From assembly GCA_013297875.1 (NCBI GenBank), contig JAAFIW010000010.1:84501-148500 (forward strand): a DNA stretch of 64,000 nt. The letters are read 5' to 3'. The notes beneath the pieces were generated by a model, which was given only the letters and a program-made list of their open reading frames with translations, had not been told where the DNA came from and searched no databases. Both the position numbers and the translations under genes were made by a program. Positions 25,799-36,579 of this stretch are shown piece after piece; the stretch's first letter is position 1, and each line of letters opens with the position of its first letter. This stretch comes from Comamonadaceae bacterium (GTDB lineage: Bacteria > Pseudomonadota > Gammaproteobacteria > Burkholderiales > Burkholderiaceae_C).

Positions 25799-26469
25799 TG
25801 AAAGCTCCCAATGCGGTTGTAAACCTGAACTGGCGTGATACCCGGCATATAAATCAGACCGTTTATTCTGTTGGCCCAGTCTTGAGACTGGCCAACAGAT
25901 TCGCGCCACAAGCGCGTTGGGAAGCCAAGGATGTCGTAGCTTCTACCTCCGCCAACAATCGCGTGGCTGTAGGAAAAGGCATCCATGACGAAGGTATCGC
26001 AGCGGTACTTCCCGCGTATGGCAGGAAAACGCCGCCCAGCTCTTTGGTCGTACATCCTGGGTTCTGCCACGATCACAGATGTCGTCAGGGTGTAGTCTGC
26101 ACCGATCTGCTGGATTTGCCGTGCACGTTCCACCATTGCCTGTTTGGCCGAAAAACTTAGGTACTGTTGTCCAAATGGTGGATCCCAAAAAATGCACTCA
26201 TCCGCGTAGCAACCCTTTACCGTGTGATTAGGAATGGCGGGATACAGTGTTGGCCACGGTGTATCTTGGGAGCGGAAGTTGTCCCAACTAACTTTTTGAA
26301 CAACTGATGCTTCGTTCATCACTTGGTAAACGTTGTTCGAACCATCATGAATACCGATGTGACCGAGGAAGCCGAACCCTGGGATAGAGAGATCACGTCC
26401 AACCACATCGCCCGGATTGCGTGGGGCCGCAATCGGTGGAGGGGGAGGTGGCGGCGGTGGTGGCGGCAC
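25795..26469 (-). CDS. NlpC/P60-like cysteine peptidase domain, probably the C-terminal part of a split gene
   Basis: About 224 residues if begun at GTG 26469. The first 12 residues are a proline run, a linker rather than an N-terminus. The domain has GHIGIHDG (His) before YRCDTFVMDAFSY (Cys), the order of a permuted papain-like NlpC/P60 fold acting on peptidoglycan or lipids. In the same frame, immediately upstream, a single TAA separates it from the discoidin-like domain at 26482. No signal peptide of its own. It overlaps the next gene by 4 bp. Confidence 0.65.
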   Translation of the reverse strand: MPPPPPPPPPPPIAAPRNPGDVVGRDLSIPGFGFLGHIGIHDGSNNVYQVMNEASVVQKVSWDNFRSQDTPWPTLYPAIPNHTVKGCYADECIFWDPPFGQQYLSFSAKQAMVERARQIQQIGADYTLTTSVIVAEPRMYDQRAGRRFPAIRGKYRCDTFVMDAFSYSHAIVGGGRSYDILGFPTRLWRESVGQSQDWANRINGLIYMPGITPVQVYNRIGSFQ

Positions 26470-26481
26470 GTAGGGCGTGCC

Positions 26482-26940
26482 TTACACATAAATGTCACGC
26501 CACCCCACCCAAGAAGTGGTTCCCTCGACCGCGTAAATTGCCACGGCATTGAAGATGTAAGGCGCATTGACCGTGTTCCAGAACCAATCCCCGTCTGAGA
26601 TGTAACCAGAAATCGCACCAAGGTAGTAGTAGTTACCGTCGCCGGTGCGACCGTAGATGTGATGGGCCGCTGGGCCCGGGTTGGGCCACATGACGGCCGC
26701 CGTCTGGACGCTCTCTAGCGTCCAGTTGCCAGGCAAGATTACTTCGATTGAACCGGGCGCAAAGCCACCCGAACTCCATATCGTGTTCCAGTTGTCGTCA
26801 ACAGCGTTCCACGGCGGGAAGGCGGGGTGGCTAAAGGGTGCCTGTGCCGAGGTTCCCACAATCCTGATGGCTTCCGCCGGTGCGGACACAGACAGCGCAG
26901 CGACAGCCGCCATGAGCACGTTGAGGCTTCGAAGGTTCAT
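26482..26940 (-). CDS. Secreted F5/8 type C (discoidin-like) domain, probably the N-terminal part of a split gene
   Basis: 152 residues. Signal peptide MNLRSLNVLMAAVAALSVSA with cleavage near APAEA. The following domain has AVDDNWNTIWSSGGFAPGSIEVILPG and ends SWVGWRDIYV, like coagulation factor 5/8 type C carbohydrate-binding domains. The stop TAA at 26482 is followed in frame by GTPYV and the proline linker of the peptidase domain, so an intact ancestor would be discoidin-linker-peptidase. The 208 bp upstream (26941-27148) contain no gene I can see. Confidence 0.65.
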   Translation of the reverse strand: MNLRSLNVLMAAVAALSVSAPAEAIRIVGTSAQAPFSHPAFPPWNAVDDNWNTIWSSGGFAPGSIEVILPGNWTLESVQTAAVMWPNPGPAAHHIYGRTGDGNYYYLGAISGYISDGDWFWNTVNAPYIFNAVAIYAVEGTTSWVGWRDIYV

Positions 26941-27148
26941 TTGTTTCCCCTATTGAATTTGGTGTGTCAATGTGAGCGCCGCACGCTGAAAGCGCAAGCG
27001 GTGATGTGTAAGTGTTGAGTACGGGGCGTAACGTGGCATTGATGGAAGTCTTGAAAGCGAGGCCCCGCCTTGGTCTGTGCGATAGCAGACATACAAGCGT
27101 CTTGACTGCTGCGCATACTGGGTCGGTACCCAACCACCGGCCCCATCC

Positions 27149-28042
27149 ATGATCCGAATCGACCTCCAGCTGGCTCTGCATTACGAAGTCGATGCAGGCG
27201 GCGCTGACTTCATCTTCAATATTCACCCCGCCTACACCGCCTGCCAGCAGGTCTCCAACGAAAACCTGTGGCTCAGCCAGGCGGTGACTTCGCACCTGCA
27301 CACCGATCCCACCACCGGCAACCGCTACCTGCGGCTGCGGGCTTTTTCCGGCGAGTTGAAGCTGTCCTACAGCGCGACGGTAGACCTCTTTCACCACCGT
27401 GTGAACACCGCCGATTTGTTTGAAGTACCCGTGCAAAACCTGCCCGCGCAGGCACTGGGCTACATCTACCCCAGCCGCTACTGCCAGTCAGACCGGCTGA
27501 TCAAGCTGGCCACGCGGGCATTTGGCGGCATGTGGCAGGGCTACGGGCGGGTGCAGGCCATTGCGCAATGGGTGCAGGCGCATGTGGCGTTCACGTCTAA
27601 CTCCAGCACTGCCAACACCTCCGCGGTAGACACCTTGATCGAACAAGTGGGCATTTGCCGCGACTTTGCGCACCTGATGATTGCCCTGTGCCGGGCCGTC
27701 AACATTCCGGCCCGCTTTGCCACCGGCACCGACTACGGTGCCGACCCGGTGCTGGGCCCGCCGGACTTTCACGCGTATGTGGAGGTGTATCTGCAAGACC
27801 GCCAGGGGCTGGGTGCCTGGTACATCTTTGATGCCTCGGGCACCGCCACACCGATGGCGTTCATGCGCTTTGGCACCGGGCGCGACGCAGCAGATGTGGC
27901 CTTTGCGACCATCTTTGGCACGGTGCAAACCCATGCGCCGTTCATTCAGGCTTGGGCGGTTGACGATGCGTCGCGCGGCATGGAAATGCCTTATCGCTGC
28001 GTGGATGCGCTGTCGACCGATGTGGGGGGCATTTATGGGTGA
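27149..28042 (+). CDS. Transglutaminase-like cysteine protease-fold protein
   Basis: 297 residues. N-terminal beta domain, then a transglutaminase core with Cys170 (VGICRDFAHLMIALCR), His208 (PPDFHAYVEVYL) and Asp228 (WYIFDASG). This is the shorter relative of the large protein at 681. Relatives are often found with alpha-E/ATP-grasp proteins, missing here. The substrate is unknown. Confidence 0.9.
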   Translation: MIRIDLQLALHYEVDAGGADFIFNIHPAYTACQQVSNENLWLSQAVTSHLHTDPTTGNRYLRLRAFSGELKLSYSATVDLFHHRVNTADLFEVPVQNLPAQALGYIYPSRYCQSDRLIKLATRAFGGMWQGYGRVQAIAQWVQAHVAFTSNSSTANTSAVDTLIEQVGICRDFAHLMIALCRAVNIPARFATGTDYGADPVLGPPDFHAYVEVYLQDRQGLGAWYIFDASGTATPMAFMRFGTGRDAADVAFATIFGTVQTHAPFIQAWAVDDASRGMEMPYRCVDALSTDVGGIYG

Positions 28043-28055
28043 AAGTGCCGCATCG

Positions 28056-28090
28056 CCCAGGTATTGCTTGCTGGAGCAGCTATAAAAACC
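28056..28090. repeat. Dispersed repeat, copy 10
   Basis: GCCCAGGTATTGCTTGCTGG, then AGCAGCTATAAAAACC, reverse orientation, between convergent genes. Confidence 0.7.
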
Positions 28091-28107
28091 GTAGCAAAAG
28101 CGCAGTC

Positions 28108-29103
28108 TTATTGCGTTCTGTCTAGCAGCGAATTGGCCAGCGCCAGCAAAGCGTCTGAATATTCATTGCCCGGCAAAGCCGCCACCGCGCTAGCGGCCAG
28201 GGCGGCTTGCGCTGACGCGGTGGCCCGCGCCACATCGAGTGCGCCGGTGCGTTTGACAATTTCCAGAATCTGATCCAGCGCCTGCAGGTCGCCCGTTTCA
28301 ATCGCGTTGCGGATCACCAGGGCATCGTCTGCGGTTCCGCGGTGCATGGCGGTGATCAGCGGCAAGGTGACCTTGCCCTCGCGCAAGTCGTCGCCCAGGT
28401 TTTTGCCCAGTTCATGGGCATCACCCGCGTAGTCCAGCACATCGTCAATGAGTTGAAACGCCGTGCCCAGCGCCTGGCCGTAGTCGGCGCAGGCCTGCTC
28501 CACGGCGGGGCTGCTTTGCGCGAGCACCGCAGACAGGCGGGTGGACGCTTCAAATAGCTTGGCGGTTTTGGAGCGAATGACCTGCAGGTAGCTGGCTTCG
28601 GTCAGCGAGGCATCGTGCATGTTCATCAACTGCAGCACCTCGCCTTCGGCAATCACGTTGGTGGCGTCAGCCAATATTTGCATCACGCGCGGGTTGTTCG
28701 CGTCCACCATCATCTGGAAGGCGCGTGAGTACAAAAAGTCGCCCACCAGCACGCTGGTGGGGTTGCCAAAGTGCTCATTTGCCGTGGGCTGGCCGCGCCG
28801 CAGGGTGGAGGCATCCACCACATCGTCGTGCAGCAGGGTGGCGGTGTGGATGAACTCCACCACCGCGGCCAGTGTGAAGCGGGTGTCGCCGGTATAGCCC
28901 AGCGCCCCGCAGGTCAGCAGCAGCAGGGCAGGGCGCAAACGCTTGCCCCCGGCGGTGATGATGTAGCGGCACACATCGGCTACCAGGGGTACCGACGAGG
29001 TCAGGCGGCGCTCAATGACCAGGTCAACCTGCGCCATGTCAGCGGCAACCAGGGCGAGGGCAGATGCAGTGGGGGAGGGGGTGACAGCCAAGGATGTGAT
29101 CAA
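28108..29103 (-). CDS. ispB: Octaprenyl diphosphate synthase / trans-polyprenyl synthase
   Basis: 331 residues. Both aspartate-rich Mg-binding motifs of polyprenyl synthases are present: LLHDDVVDAS (first) and LIDDVLDYAGD (second), with GGKRLRPALLLL near the N-terminus. It makes the C40 ubiquinone side chain. It is divergent from rplU, the usual arrangement. The start is uncertain: no ATG precedes Met23, and TTG at 29103 is the upstream candidate. Confidence 0.92.
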   Translation of the reverse strand: MITSLAVTPSPTASALALVAADMAQVDLVIERRLTSSVPLVADVCRYIITAGGKRLRPALLLLTCGALGYTGDTRFTLAAVVEFIHTATLLHDDVVDASTLRRGQPTANEHFGNPTSVLVGDFLYSRAFQMMVDANNPRVMQILADATNVIAEGEVLQLMNMHDASLTEASYLQVIRSKTAKLFEASTRLSAVLAQSSPAVEQACADYGQALGTAFQLIDDVLDYAGDAHELGKNLGDDLREGKVTLPLITAMHRGTADDALVIRNAIETGDLQALDQILEIVKRTGALDVARATASAQAALAASAVAALPGNEYSDALLALANSLLDRTQ

Positions 29104-29187
29104 GAAGTTCTATTTGATTATAGGAACGCGTGCCAGCCTGTTTGTGGCGTGTACGCCGCAAAAGCCCCAATCTCTCAAGGCCGGGCT

Positions 29188-29193
29188 ATAATC
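29188..29193 (+). promoter_or_regulatory. Putative -10 element of rplU-rpmA
   Basis: TATAAT in GGGCTATAATCG, 50 bp before the rplU start. No good -35 hexamer is visible at the usual spacing. Confidence 0.5.
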
Positions 29194-29242
29194 GTGGGCT
29201 CTGTAGAAATCCGTCTGCAGAACTCATTTCAAAGAGGTTTGT

Positions 29243-29554
29243 ATGTACGCGGTCATAAAAACTGGAGGCAAGCAGTATCGTGTTGCTTCCGGCGAAAAAA
29301 TTAAAGTAGAACAGATTGCTGCGGACGTAGGCCAGGAAATCGTGATGGATCAGGTTTTGGCAGTCGGCAACGGCAGCGAAATCAAGATCGGCACGCCCCT
29401 GGTGTCCGGCGCAACCGTCACCGTCACGGTGGTCGCTCATGGTTTGCACGACAAAGTGCGCATTTTCAAAATGCGCCGTCGCAAACACTATCAAAAACGC
29501 CAGGGCCACCGCCAGCAGTTCACTGAACTGCAAATCGGCGCCATCGCGGGTTAA
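29243..29554 (+). CDS. rplU: 50S ribosomal protein L21
   Basis: 103 residues, full length. [20 protein letters not shown] at the start and [20 protein letters not shown] near the end are diagnostic. It binds 23S rRNA. The ribosome site AAAGAGG precedes the ATG. rpmA follows after 15 bp in the same operon. Confidence 0.98.
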   Translation: MYAVIKTGGKQYRVASGEKIKVEQIAADVGQEIVMDQVLAVGNGSEIKIGTPLVSGATVTVTVVAHGLHDKVRIFKMRRRKHYQKRQGHRQQFTELQIGAIAG

Positions 29555-29569
29555 TCGCAGGAGCTAGAC

Positions 29570-29851
29570 ATGGCACAGAAAAAAGGCGGCGGCTCTACGC
29601 GAAACGGGCGCGATTCGCAGCCCAAAATGTTGGGTGTGAAAGCGTTTGGCGGTCAGTTGATCAGCGCCGGCGCCATCATCGTGCGCCAGCGCGGCACCAA
29701 GTTTCACCCCGGCACCAATGTGGGCCAGGGCAAAGACCACACCTTGTTCGCCCTGGTTGACGGCCACGTGTCGTTCGCCGTGAAGGGTGCCTTGAACAAG
29801 CACACCATCTTCGTCACGCCTGTTGCTGCAGACGTTGCCGCAGCGGCCTGA
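29570..29851 (+). CDS. rpmA: 50S ribosomal protein L27
   Basis: 93 residues. [20 protein letters not shown] is the typical start; the N-terminal tail reaches the peptidyl transferase centre. [19 protein letters not shown] is also diagnostic. Preceded by a GCAGGAG ribosome site. A strong terminator follows. Confidence 0.98.
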   Translation: MAQKKGGGSTRNGRDSQPKMLGVKAFGGQLISAGAIIVRQRGTKFHPGTNVGQGKDHTLFALVDGHVSFAVKGALNKHTIFVTPVAADVAAAA

Positions 29852-29875
29852 ACGGACTGTCTACAGGCCGTCTGA

Positions 29876-31027
<1,152 letters not shown>

Positions 31028-31047
31028 ATCGTTGATTGCTATTAAAA

Positions 31048-31082
31048 ATATAGCTGCTTGAGCAGTATTCGAATAGGCTGCA
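31048..31082. repeat. Dispersed repeat, copy 11 (obgE-proB intergenic)
   Basis: ATATAGCTGCTTGAGCAGTA, then TTCGAATAGGCTGCAAGCC. Confidence 0.85.
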
Positions 31083-31089
31083 AGCCACT

Positions 31090-32253
31090 ATGACTCATCC
31101 ATCAAGTTCTGAGCCTGTTTCGACCGTGCTGCGCGATGCCAAACGTATCGTCGTCAAGGTGGGCTCCAGCCTGGTCACCAATGAAGGCCGCGGCCTGGAC
31201 GAACAGGCCATTGGCCAGTGGTGCCGCCAACTGGCGGCTTTGGTCAAAGGGCAGGGCGGCCAGCCGCGCGAGGTCGTCATGGTTTCCAGCGGTGCCATTG
31301 CCGAGGGCATGAAGCGCCTGGGCTGGGCCACCCGCCCCACCCAATTGCACGAGCTGCAGGCCGCTGCGGCCGTGGGCCAAATGGGCCTGGCCCAGATGTA
31401 CGAAACCAAGCTGCGCGAGCAAGGCCTGGGCAGCGCCCAGGTGCTGCTGACGCATGCCGACCTGGCTGACCGCGAGCGCTACCTGAACGCCCGCTCCACC
31501 TTGCTGACCTTGCTGCAACTGGGCGTGGTGCCGGTGATCAACGAAAACGACACCGTGGTCAACGACGAGATCAAATTCGGCGACAACGACACCCTGGGCG
31601 CGCTGGTGGCCAACCTGGTCGATGCCGATGCGCTGGTGATCCTGACCGATCAAAAAGGCCTTTACAGCGCCGATCCGCGCAAAGACCCGGCGGCCGTGTT
31701 TGTGAGCGTGGCCAAAGCCGGCGACCCGGCGCTGGAAGCCATGGCTGGCGGCGCCGGTAGCAGCATTGGACGCGGCGGCATGATCACCAAAATTCTGGCG
31801 GCCAAGCGTGCCGCGGGCTCGGGCGCATCGACGGTAATTGCCTGGGGCCGCGAGCCCGACGCGCTGCTGCGCCTGGCCGCCGGCGAGCCGATTGGCACCC
31901 TGCTGGTGGCGCAAACCCAGAAGAAACAGGCACGCAAGCAATGGATGGCCGACCACTTGCAACTGCGTGGTGCGGTGACGGTGGACGACGGTGCGGTGGC
32001 CAAGGTGCAAACCGAGGGCAAGAGCCTGCTGCCGATTGGCATGACGGCGGTGGAAGGTGATTTTTCGCGTGGCGACGTGATTGCCGTGCGCAACAGCCAG
32101 GGTACCGAGATTGCGCGGGGCCTGGCCAACTACGCCAGCGCCGAAGCCCGTCTGCTGTGCCGCAAGGCCTCAGCCGAGATTGCGAGCCTGCTGGGGTATG
32201 CGGCTGAGCCCGAGATGATTCACCGGGACAACTTGGTGCTGACCAACGCCTGA
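31090..32253 (+). CDS. proB: Glutamate 5-kinase
   Basis: 387 residues. Amino-acid kinase domain with [50 protein letters not shown] and [13 protein letters not shown], then a C-terminal PUA domain. It phosphorylates glutamate in the first step of proline synthesis and is normally feedback-inhibited by proline. Convergent with the CNP1-like gene. Confidence 0.97.
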   Translation: MTHPSSSEPVSTVLRDAKRIVVKVGSSLVTNEGRGLDEQAIGQWCRQLAALVKGQGGQPREVVMVSSGAIAEGMKRLGWATRPTQLHELQAAAAVGQMGLAQMYETKLREQGLGSAQVLLTHADLADRERYLNARSTLLTLLQLGVVPVINENDTVVNDEIKFGDNDTLGALVANLVDADALVILTDQKGLYSADPRKDPAAVFVSVAKAGDPALEAMAGGAGSSIGRGGMITKILAAKRAAGSGASTVIAWGREPDALLRLAAGEPIGTLLVAQTQKKQARKQWMADHLQLRGAVTVDDGAVAKVQTEGKSLLPIGMTAVEGDFSRGDVIAVRNSQGTEIARGLANYASAEARLLCRKASAEIASLLGYAAEPEMIHRDNLVLTNA

Positions 32254-32263
32254 GCCACCAGGC

Positions 32264-32779
32264 TTATTTGCCGCCAAACCGCGTGTCCACCGGCGCACGC
32301 AAGTCACGCACCATCTGCTGCACGGAGCCATTGGGCGAGGTACCTAAACACAGGCCATTGCGCGCCAGGCTCAAGCTGTGGCGCGAAGGCTGTGGGTCTT
32401 GTAAGGATCGCCATTGCGGGTTGGCCGTGAGGCTCCATTCCTGCCCCGTGTGCCTTGCATACACCTTGACTTCACCGGTGGCGCAGCGAATGCCCTCATA
32501 CAGCGCATTGCGCGCGCCGCTGCTGCTGTTGGCCACCACCACGTAGCGCACCACGCCATCGGGCGTGAGGCTCACGGTTTTGGGGTCAATTCCAAAGCGC
32601 AAGTTGGCAAACCTCGCCACCTCGATATCGATCAGTCCATCGGCACTGAACGCCGGTGGCGCGGAAGCCTGGCTTTCTTTCCAGTCAGGGTCCAGGTCGC
32701 TGAACTGGGCGTGGGCAGCCAGTGCCGACACGGCCCACAGGCAGACAATACCCAGGCGCAAAAAATCAGATTGGCGCAA
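32264..32779 (-). CDS. CNP1-like family protein, secreted
   Basis: 171 residues from TTG at 32779, chosen because AGGAG lies 6 bases upstream and the protein then begins with a signal peptide ([20 protein letters not shown]). The mature part has DPDWKE and [22 protein letters not shown], as in neisserial CNP1-like proteins of unknown function. The start overlaps the 3' end of rppH by 14 bp, so the two are cotranscribed. Confidence 0.78.
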   Translation of the reverse strand: MRQSDFLRLGIVCLWAVSALAAHAQFSDLDPDWKESQASAPPAFSADGLIDIEVARFANLRFGIDPKTVSLTPDGVVRYVVVANSSSGARNALYEGIRCATGEVKVYARHTGQEWSLTANPQWRSLQDPQPSRHSLSLARNGLCLGTSPNGSVQQMVRDLRAPVDTRFGGK

Positions 32780-33458
32780 GCGGGTCTCCTGTGTTGTTGC
32801 GTGCCATAGCAGACAGGCTGGTGTTGGGATCCGGGTCAAAGCTGGCACCGGGTGGCAAGTCAAACTGCATGGGCAGGGTCATGAGCTGCGACGGCGTGAG
32901 TTCACGACGCTCCAGGCCAGCAAAATCAGACGCTGACTCGTGATCCCCGTCGCGGGGCCGCCCACCGCGGCGGTTGCGTCCGTCGTGGCGCGGCACATAG
33001 CGCGACAACTCGGTCAGCGCCATCTCGTACACGCCGCGTTTGAACTCCACCACCATGTCCAGCGGCACCCAGTAGTCATTCCAGCGCCAGGCATCAAACT
33101 CCGGATGGTTGGTGGCGCGCAGGTTTAAATCCCAGTCGTGACCGAGCAATTGCAGCAGAAACCAGATCTGCTTTTGGCCACGGTAATGGCCGCGCGCATC
33201 GCGCCGGATGTATCTGTCTGGCACCTCATAGCGCAACCAGTCGCGGGTACGGGCCACGATGCGCACATGCTCGGGTTGCAGACCAACCTCTTCGTGCAGC
33301 TCCCGCAACATGGCTTGCTCGGGCGTTTCCCCCCGATCAATGCCACCCTGCGGAAACTGCCAACTGTGGGTGCGTATGCGCTTGCCCCAAAACACCTGGC
33401 TCTTCTGGTTGAGCAAGATGATGCCGACGTTAGGCCTAAAGCCGTCCCGGTCAAGCAT
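32766..33458 (-). CDS. rppH: RNA pyrophosphohydrolase (Nudix)
   Basis: 230 residues from ATG at 33458. The Nudix box is [39 protein letters not shown] and [21 protein letters not shown] are RppH-specific. It removes pyrophosphate from mRNA 5' ends and so starts decay. The C-terminal ~70 residues beyond the Nudix domain are low complexity, as in other Burkholderiales. Divergent from proS. Confidence 0.95.
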   Translation of the reverse strand: MLDRDGFRPNVGIILLNQKSQVFWGKRIRTHSWQFPQGGIDRGETPEQAMLRELHEEVGLQPEHVRIVARTRDWLRYEVPDRYIRRDARGHYRGQKQIWFLLQLLGHDWDLNLRATNHPEFDAWRWNDYWVPLDMVVEFKRGVYEMALTELSRYVPRHDGRNRRGGRPRDGDHESASDFAGLERRELTPSQLMTLPMQFDLPPGASFDPDPNTSLSAMARNNTGDPLAPI

Positions 33459-33596
33459 AATCAAACCCCAATTTTTTAACTGTCTTGATTATGCCCGCCA
33501 ACGCTGGCGCCGCCTAGGCCGGGTAACCCTATTTTCGTAGCGCTGCAGGCATTTGGCAGGTGCTGCGCGCGCTGTTCACTCAACACCCCCACCCGC

Positions 33597-35342
33597 ATGA
33601 AAGCCTCTCAGTTCTTTATCTCCACCCTCAAAGAAGCCCCCGCCGACGCCGAGGTGGCCAGCCACCAGTTGATGACCCGTGCGGGACTGATCAAAAAACT
33701 GGGCGCGGGCATTTACACCTACATGCCCATGGGTTTGCGGGTGATCCGCAAGGTGGAGGCCATCGTGCGCGAGGAAATGAACCGCGCTGGCGCGGTGGAG
33801 CTTTCCATGCCGGTGGTGCAACCGGCCGAGCTGTGGCAGGAATCGGGCCGGTTTCAAACCATGGGGCCTGAGCTGTTGCGCATCAAAGACCGGCATGAGC
33901 GGGACTACATCGTGCAACCCACCAGCGAAGAAGTGGTGACTGACATCGCCCGCCAGGAGTTGCGCAGCTACAAGCAACTGCCGAAAAATTTCTACCAGAT
34001 TCAAACCAAATTCCGCGACGAGCGCCGCCCGCGCTTTGGCCTGATGCGTGGGCGCGAGTTCACGATGAAAGATGCCTACAGCTTTGACCGCGACCTGGAA
34101 GCCGCCAAGAAGAGTTACGACGCGATGGCCGCGGCCTACCGCAAGATTTTCGACCGCTTTGGCCTGCGCTACCGCGCGGTGGCCGCCGACAGCGGCGCGA
34201 TTGGTGGTGACTTGTCGGAAGAATTCCAGGTGATTGCGGCAACGGGTGAAGACGCCATCGTGTATTGCCCCGCTAGCGACTACGCGGCCAATATGGAAAA
34301 AGCCTCGGCATTGGCCCCCCAAGGCCCATGCCCAGCAGCCACGCAGGCACTGGCCAAAACGCCCACGCCCGGCAAAAGCACCTGCGCCGACGTGGCGCAA
34401 CTGCTGGGCCTGCCGCTGCAAAACACTGTCAAATCGCTGGTGCTGGCCACCGACCAGGCCAACGACAAGGGCGAGATCGTCAAAACCCAGGTCTGGCTGC
34501 TGCTGCTGCGCGGCGACCACGACATGAATGAAATCAAAGTGTCAAAGGTGCCGGGTCTGGATGCCGGTTTCCGCTTTGCCACCGTGCCCGAAATCATCGA
34601 GCACTTTGGCTGCAAGCCGGGTTATCTCGGGCCACTGAATATGAAAAAACCGGTGCAACTGGTGGTCGATCGCGACGTGGCGGTGATGGCCGACTGGGTC
34701 TGCGGTGCCAATGAAGAAGACTTTCACATGACCGGCGTGAACTGGGGTCGCGACCTGCCTGAGCCCGATTTAGTCGTTGACATTCGCAACGTGGTCGAAG
34801 GCGATCTGTCGCCTGACGGCAAGGGCGTGCTGGCGATTGAGCGCGGCATCGAGGTCGGGCACATCTTTGTGCTCGGAACCAAGTACAGCGCGGCCATGAA
34901 CGCCACCTTCCTGGCCGACGACGGCAAACCCAAGCACTTCGAGATGGGTTGCTATGGCATCGGTATCACCCGCTTGCCAGCAGCGGCGATCGAGCAAAAC
35001 CACGATGCGCGCGGCATCATCTGGCCCGATGCGATTGCCCCGTTCACCGTGGTGGTCTGCCCCATCAACCCGGACCGCAGCCCCGAGGTCAAAGCCGCCG
35101 CGTTCCAGCTGTATGAGCAGCTTCTGGCCGCTGGCGTTGACGCGCTGATCGACGACCGCGGCGAGCGCCCCGGTGCCATGTTTGCCGACTGGGAACTGAT
35201 CGGCGTGCCGCACCGCATCGCCGTCGGCGACAAAGGGCTGAAAGACGGCGTGCTGGAGTACCAACACCGCCGCGACACCGAGGCCACGCGCGTGCCGGTG
35301 GGCGAGGCGCTGGCGTTTGTGCAGCAGCGTCTGAGTACCTGA
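33597..35342 (+). CDS. proS: Prolyl-tRNA synthetase
   Basis: 581 residues. Class II synthetase: motif 1 region [21 protein letters not shown], motif 2 ([21 protein letters not shown]) and motif 3 ([17 protein letters not shown]), with the YbaK-like editing insertion between motifs 2 and 3 and a C-terminal anticodon-binding domain. Length and organisation are those of the bacterial-type ProRS. Upstream rppH is divergent. Confidence 0.97.
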   Translation: MKASQFFISTLKEAPADAEVASHQLMTRAGLIKKLGAGIYTYMPMGLRVIRKVEAIVREEMNRAGAVELSMPVVQPAELWQESGRFQTMGPELLRIKDRHERDYIVQPTSEEVVTDIARQELRSYKQLPKNFYQIQTKFRDERRPRFGLMRGREFTMKDAYSFDRDLEAAKKSYDAMAAAYRKIFDRFGLRYRAVAADSGAIGGDLSEEFQVIAATGEDAIVYCPASDYAANMEKASALAPQGPCPAATQALAKTPTPGKSTCADVAQLLGLPLQNTVKSLVLATDQANDKGEIVKTQVWLLLLRGDHDMNEIKVSKVPGLDAGFRFATVPEIIEHFGCKPGYLGPLNMKKPVQLVVDRDVAVMADWVCGANEEDFHMTGVNWGRDLPEPDLVVDIRNVVEGDLSPDGKGVLAIERGIEVGHIFVLGTKYSAAMNATFLADDGKPKHFEMGCYGIGITRLPAAAIEQNHDARGIIWPDAIAPFTVVVCPINPDRSPEVKAAAFQLYEQLLAAGVDALIDDRGERPGAMFADWELIGVPHRIAVGDKGLKDGVLEYQHRRDTEATRVPVGEALAFVQQRLST

Positions 35343-35348
35343 CATCAC

Positions 35349-35960
35349 GTGATTTCAAGAAGAATCTGCCTGTCGTCCCTGCCAATACTGCTCGGGCAGC
35401 TATCAATAGCAGAGCAGGCAACAGCCGGCGCGCAGCTGGAAGAGCCGCTGGTTGACTCGGTGCGTACCGCGCTCAGCTCGGCCATTGCCAACAGCGCACC
35501 ACCGGTTCCCGAGTTTTCAGACACCGAATCGCGCTTGGTCTACCTGCGCTGGTTGGGCGCACTCAGCCCACGCCTGGCCAAGCGCAAGCCTGAGTTGGCC
35601 CAGCGTAAAGAGTTTTTACAAACCGTCTGGTACGAAAGCAAGCGCGCCGGGCTGGACACCACCACGGTGATGGGTTTGATACAAGTCGAAAGCGCCTTCC
35701 GCAAATTCGCCGTCTCCCCCGTGGGTGCCCGTGGCTACATGCAGGTCATGCCGTTCTGGACCCGCGTGATCGGCGATGGCGACGCCAGCAAACTATTCCA
35801 TCTACAGACCAATCTGCGTTTTGGCTGCGTGATCCTGCGCCACTACCTGGAGCGCGAACGCGGCGACTTGTTTCTAGCCCTGGGCCGCTACAACGGCAGC
35901 CGGGGCAAGGCGGCGTATCCGGATTCGGTGATGGCGGCGAAGAAAAACTGGGTGGTTTGA
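35349..35960 (+). CDS. Lytic transglycosylase (SLT domain)
   Basis: 203 residues from GTG at 35349, 6 bp after proS. The SLT domain has the catalytic Glu in MGLIQVESAFRKFAVSPVGA, then RGYMQVMPFW and ALGRYNGSRGKAAYP. It cleaves peptidoglycan in the periplasm. The N-terminus works as a signal peptide, and its core LPILLGQLSIA is the translation of a dispersed repeat copy (35383-35410). Confidence 0.9.
   Translation: MISRRICLSSLPILLGQLSIAEQATAGAQLEEPLVDSVRTALSSAIANSAPPVPEFSDTESRLVYLRWLGALSPRLAKRKPELAQRKEFLQTVWYESKRAGLDTTTVMGLIQVESAFRKFAVSPVGARGYMQVMPFWTRVIGDGDASKLFHLQTNLRFGCVILRHYLERERGDLFLALGRYNGSRGKAAYPDSVMAAKKNWVV
35383..35410. repeat. Dispersed repeat, copy 12 (in a signal peptide)
   Basis: CAATACTGCTCGGGCAGCTA then TCAATAGC, translated as the hydrophobic core of the transglycosylase signal peptide. 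Confidence 0.7.
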
Positions 35961-36067
35961 CGCCAAAAATGACATATAACGGCGCGCTTCGCGCTACATG
36001 ACAAATGACTGATACGGGAACATGCGGCAGCGCCGCGTCATCGCTGCGCGTAGCGCACGGTCATGTG

Positions 36068-36388
36068 TCATTGCCCACCCAGCACCTGTTGCAATTCCCC
36101 GTTCTCATACATCTCCATCATGATGTCTGAGCCGCCAATGAACTCGCCTTTGACGTACAGCTGGGGCACGGTGGGCCAGTTGCTGTAGTCCTTGATGCCT
36201 TGGCGTACCTCGTTGTCTTCCAGCACGTTGACGGTTTTCACGGTTTTGGTGTCGACGCCGCAGGCTTTCAAAATCTGAATGGCGCGGCCTGAAAAGCCGC
36301 ACTGGGGGAAGCTGGCATTGCCTTTCATGAACAGCACGATGTCGTTTTCCTTGACCAGGCTGTCGATGCGTTGTTGTGTGTCGCTCAT
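36068..36388 (-). CDS. grxD: Monothiol glutaredoxin (Grx4 type)
   Basis: 106 residues from ATG at 36388. CGFS active site ([10 protein letters not shown], Cys30) and [17 protein letters not shown]. It carries [2Fe-2S] clusters, often with BolA partners. It stands last in the hemA-prfA-prmC-grxD order common in this group; a MITE-like element separates it from prmC. Confidence 0.96.
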   Translation of the reverse strand: MSDTQQRIDSLVKENDIVLFMKGNASFPQCGFSGRAIQILKACGVDTKTVKTVNVLEDNEVRQGIKDYSNWPTVPQLYVKGEFIGGSDIMMEMYENGELQQVLGGQ

Positions 36389-36415
36389 GGGTTCTCTCCG
36401 GTTTGAATGCTTAGG

Positions 36416-36573
36416 AAACCGCTGCACAACTTTTGCGGTCTGCGATCAAACGGACTTGGGCGTACCGCTGCGTTGTTTTTCTTGTCAATAGCACCGCTAT
36501 TGACTGCAAAAAGACGCCTTGCGCTAATTCCCAATCCGTTCGCCGCAGTTCCGCAAAAGTTATGCAGCGGTTT
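36416..36573. mobile_element. MITE-like inverted-repeat element between prmC and grxD
   Basis: 158 bp with 23-bp terminal inverted repeats that differ at one base: AAACCGCTGCAcAACTTTTG at the left and its complement at 36551-36573. Inside is GTCAATAGC-acc-GCTATTGAC, so the whole element can fold into one long hairpin. It has no coding capacity. Confidence 0.8.
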
Positions 36574-36579
36574 GATGAA

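Noticed and set aside
26460..26480. Independent start for the NlpC/P60-like gene at GTG 26469
   Set aside because: It begins in a proline run without ribosome site or signal peptide; the in-frame link with the discoidin domain explains it better.
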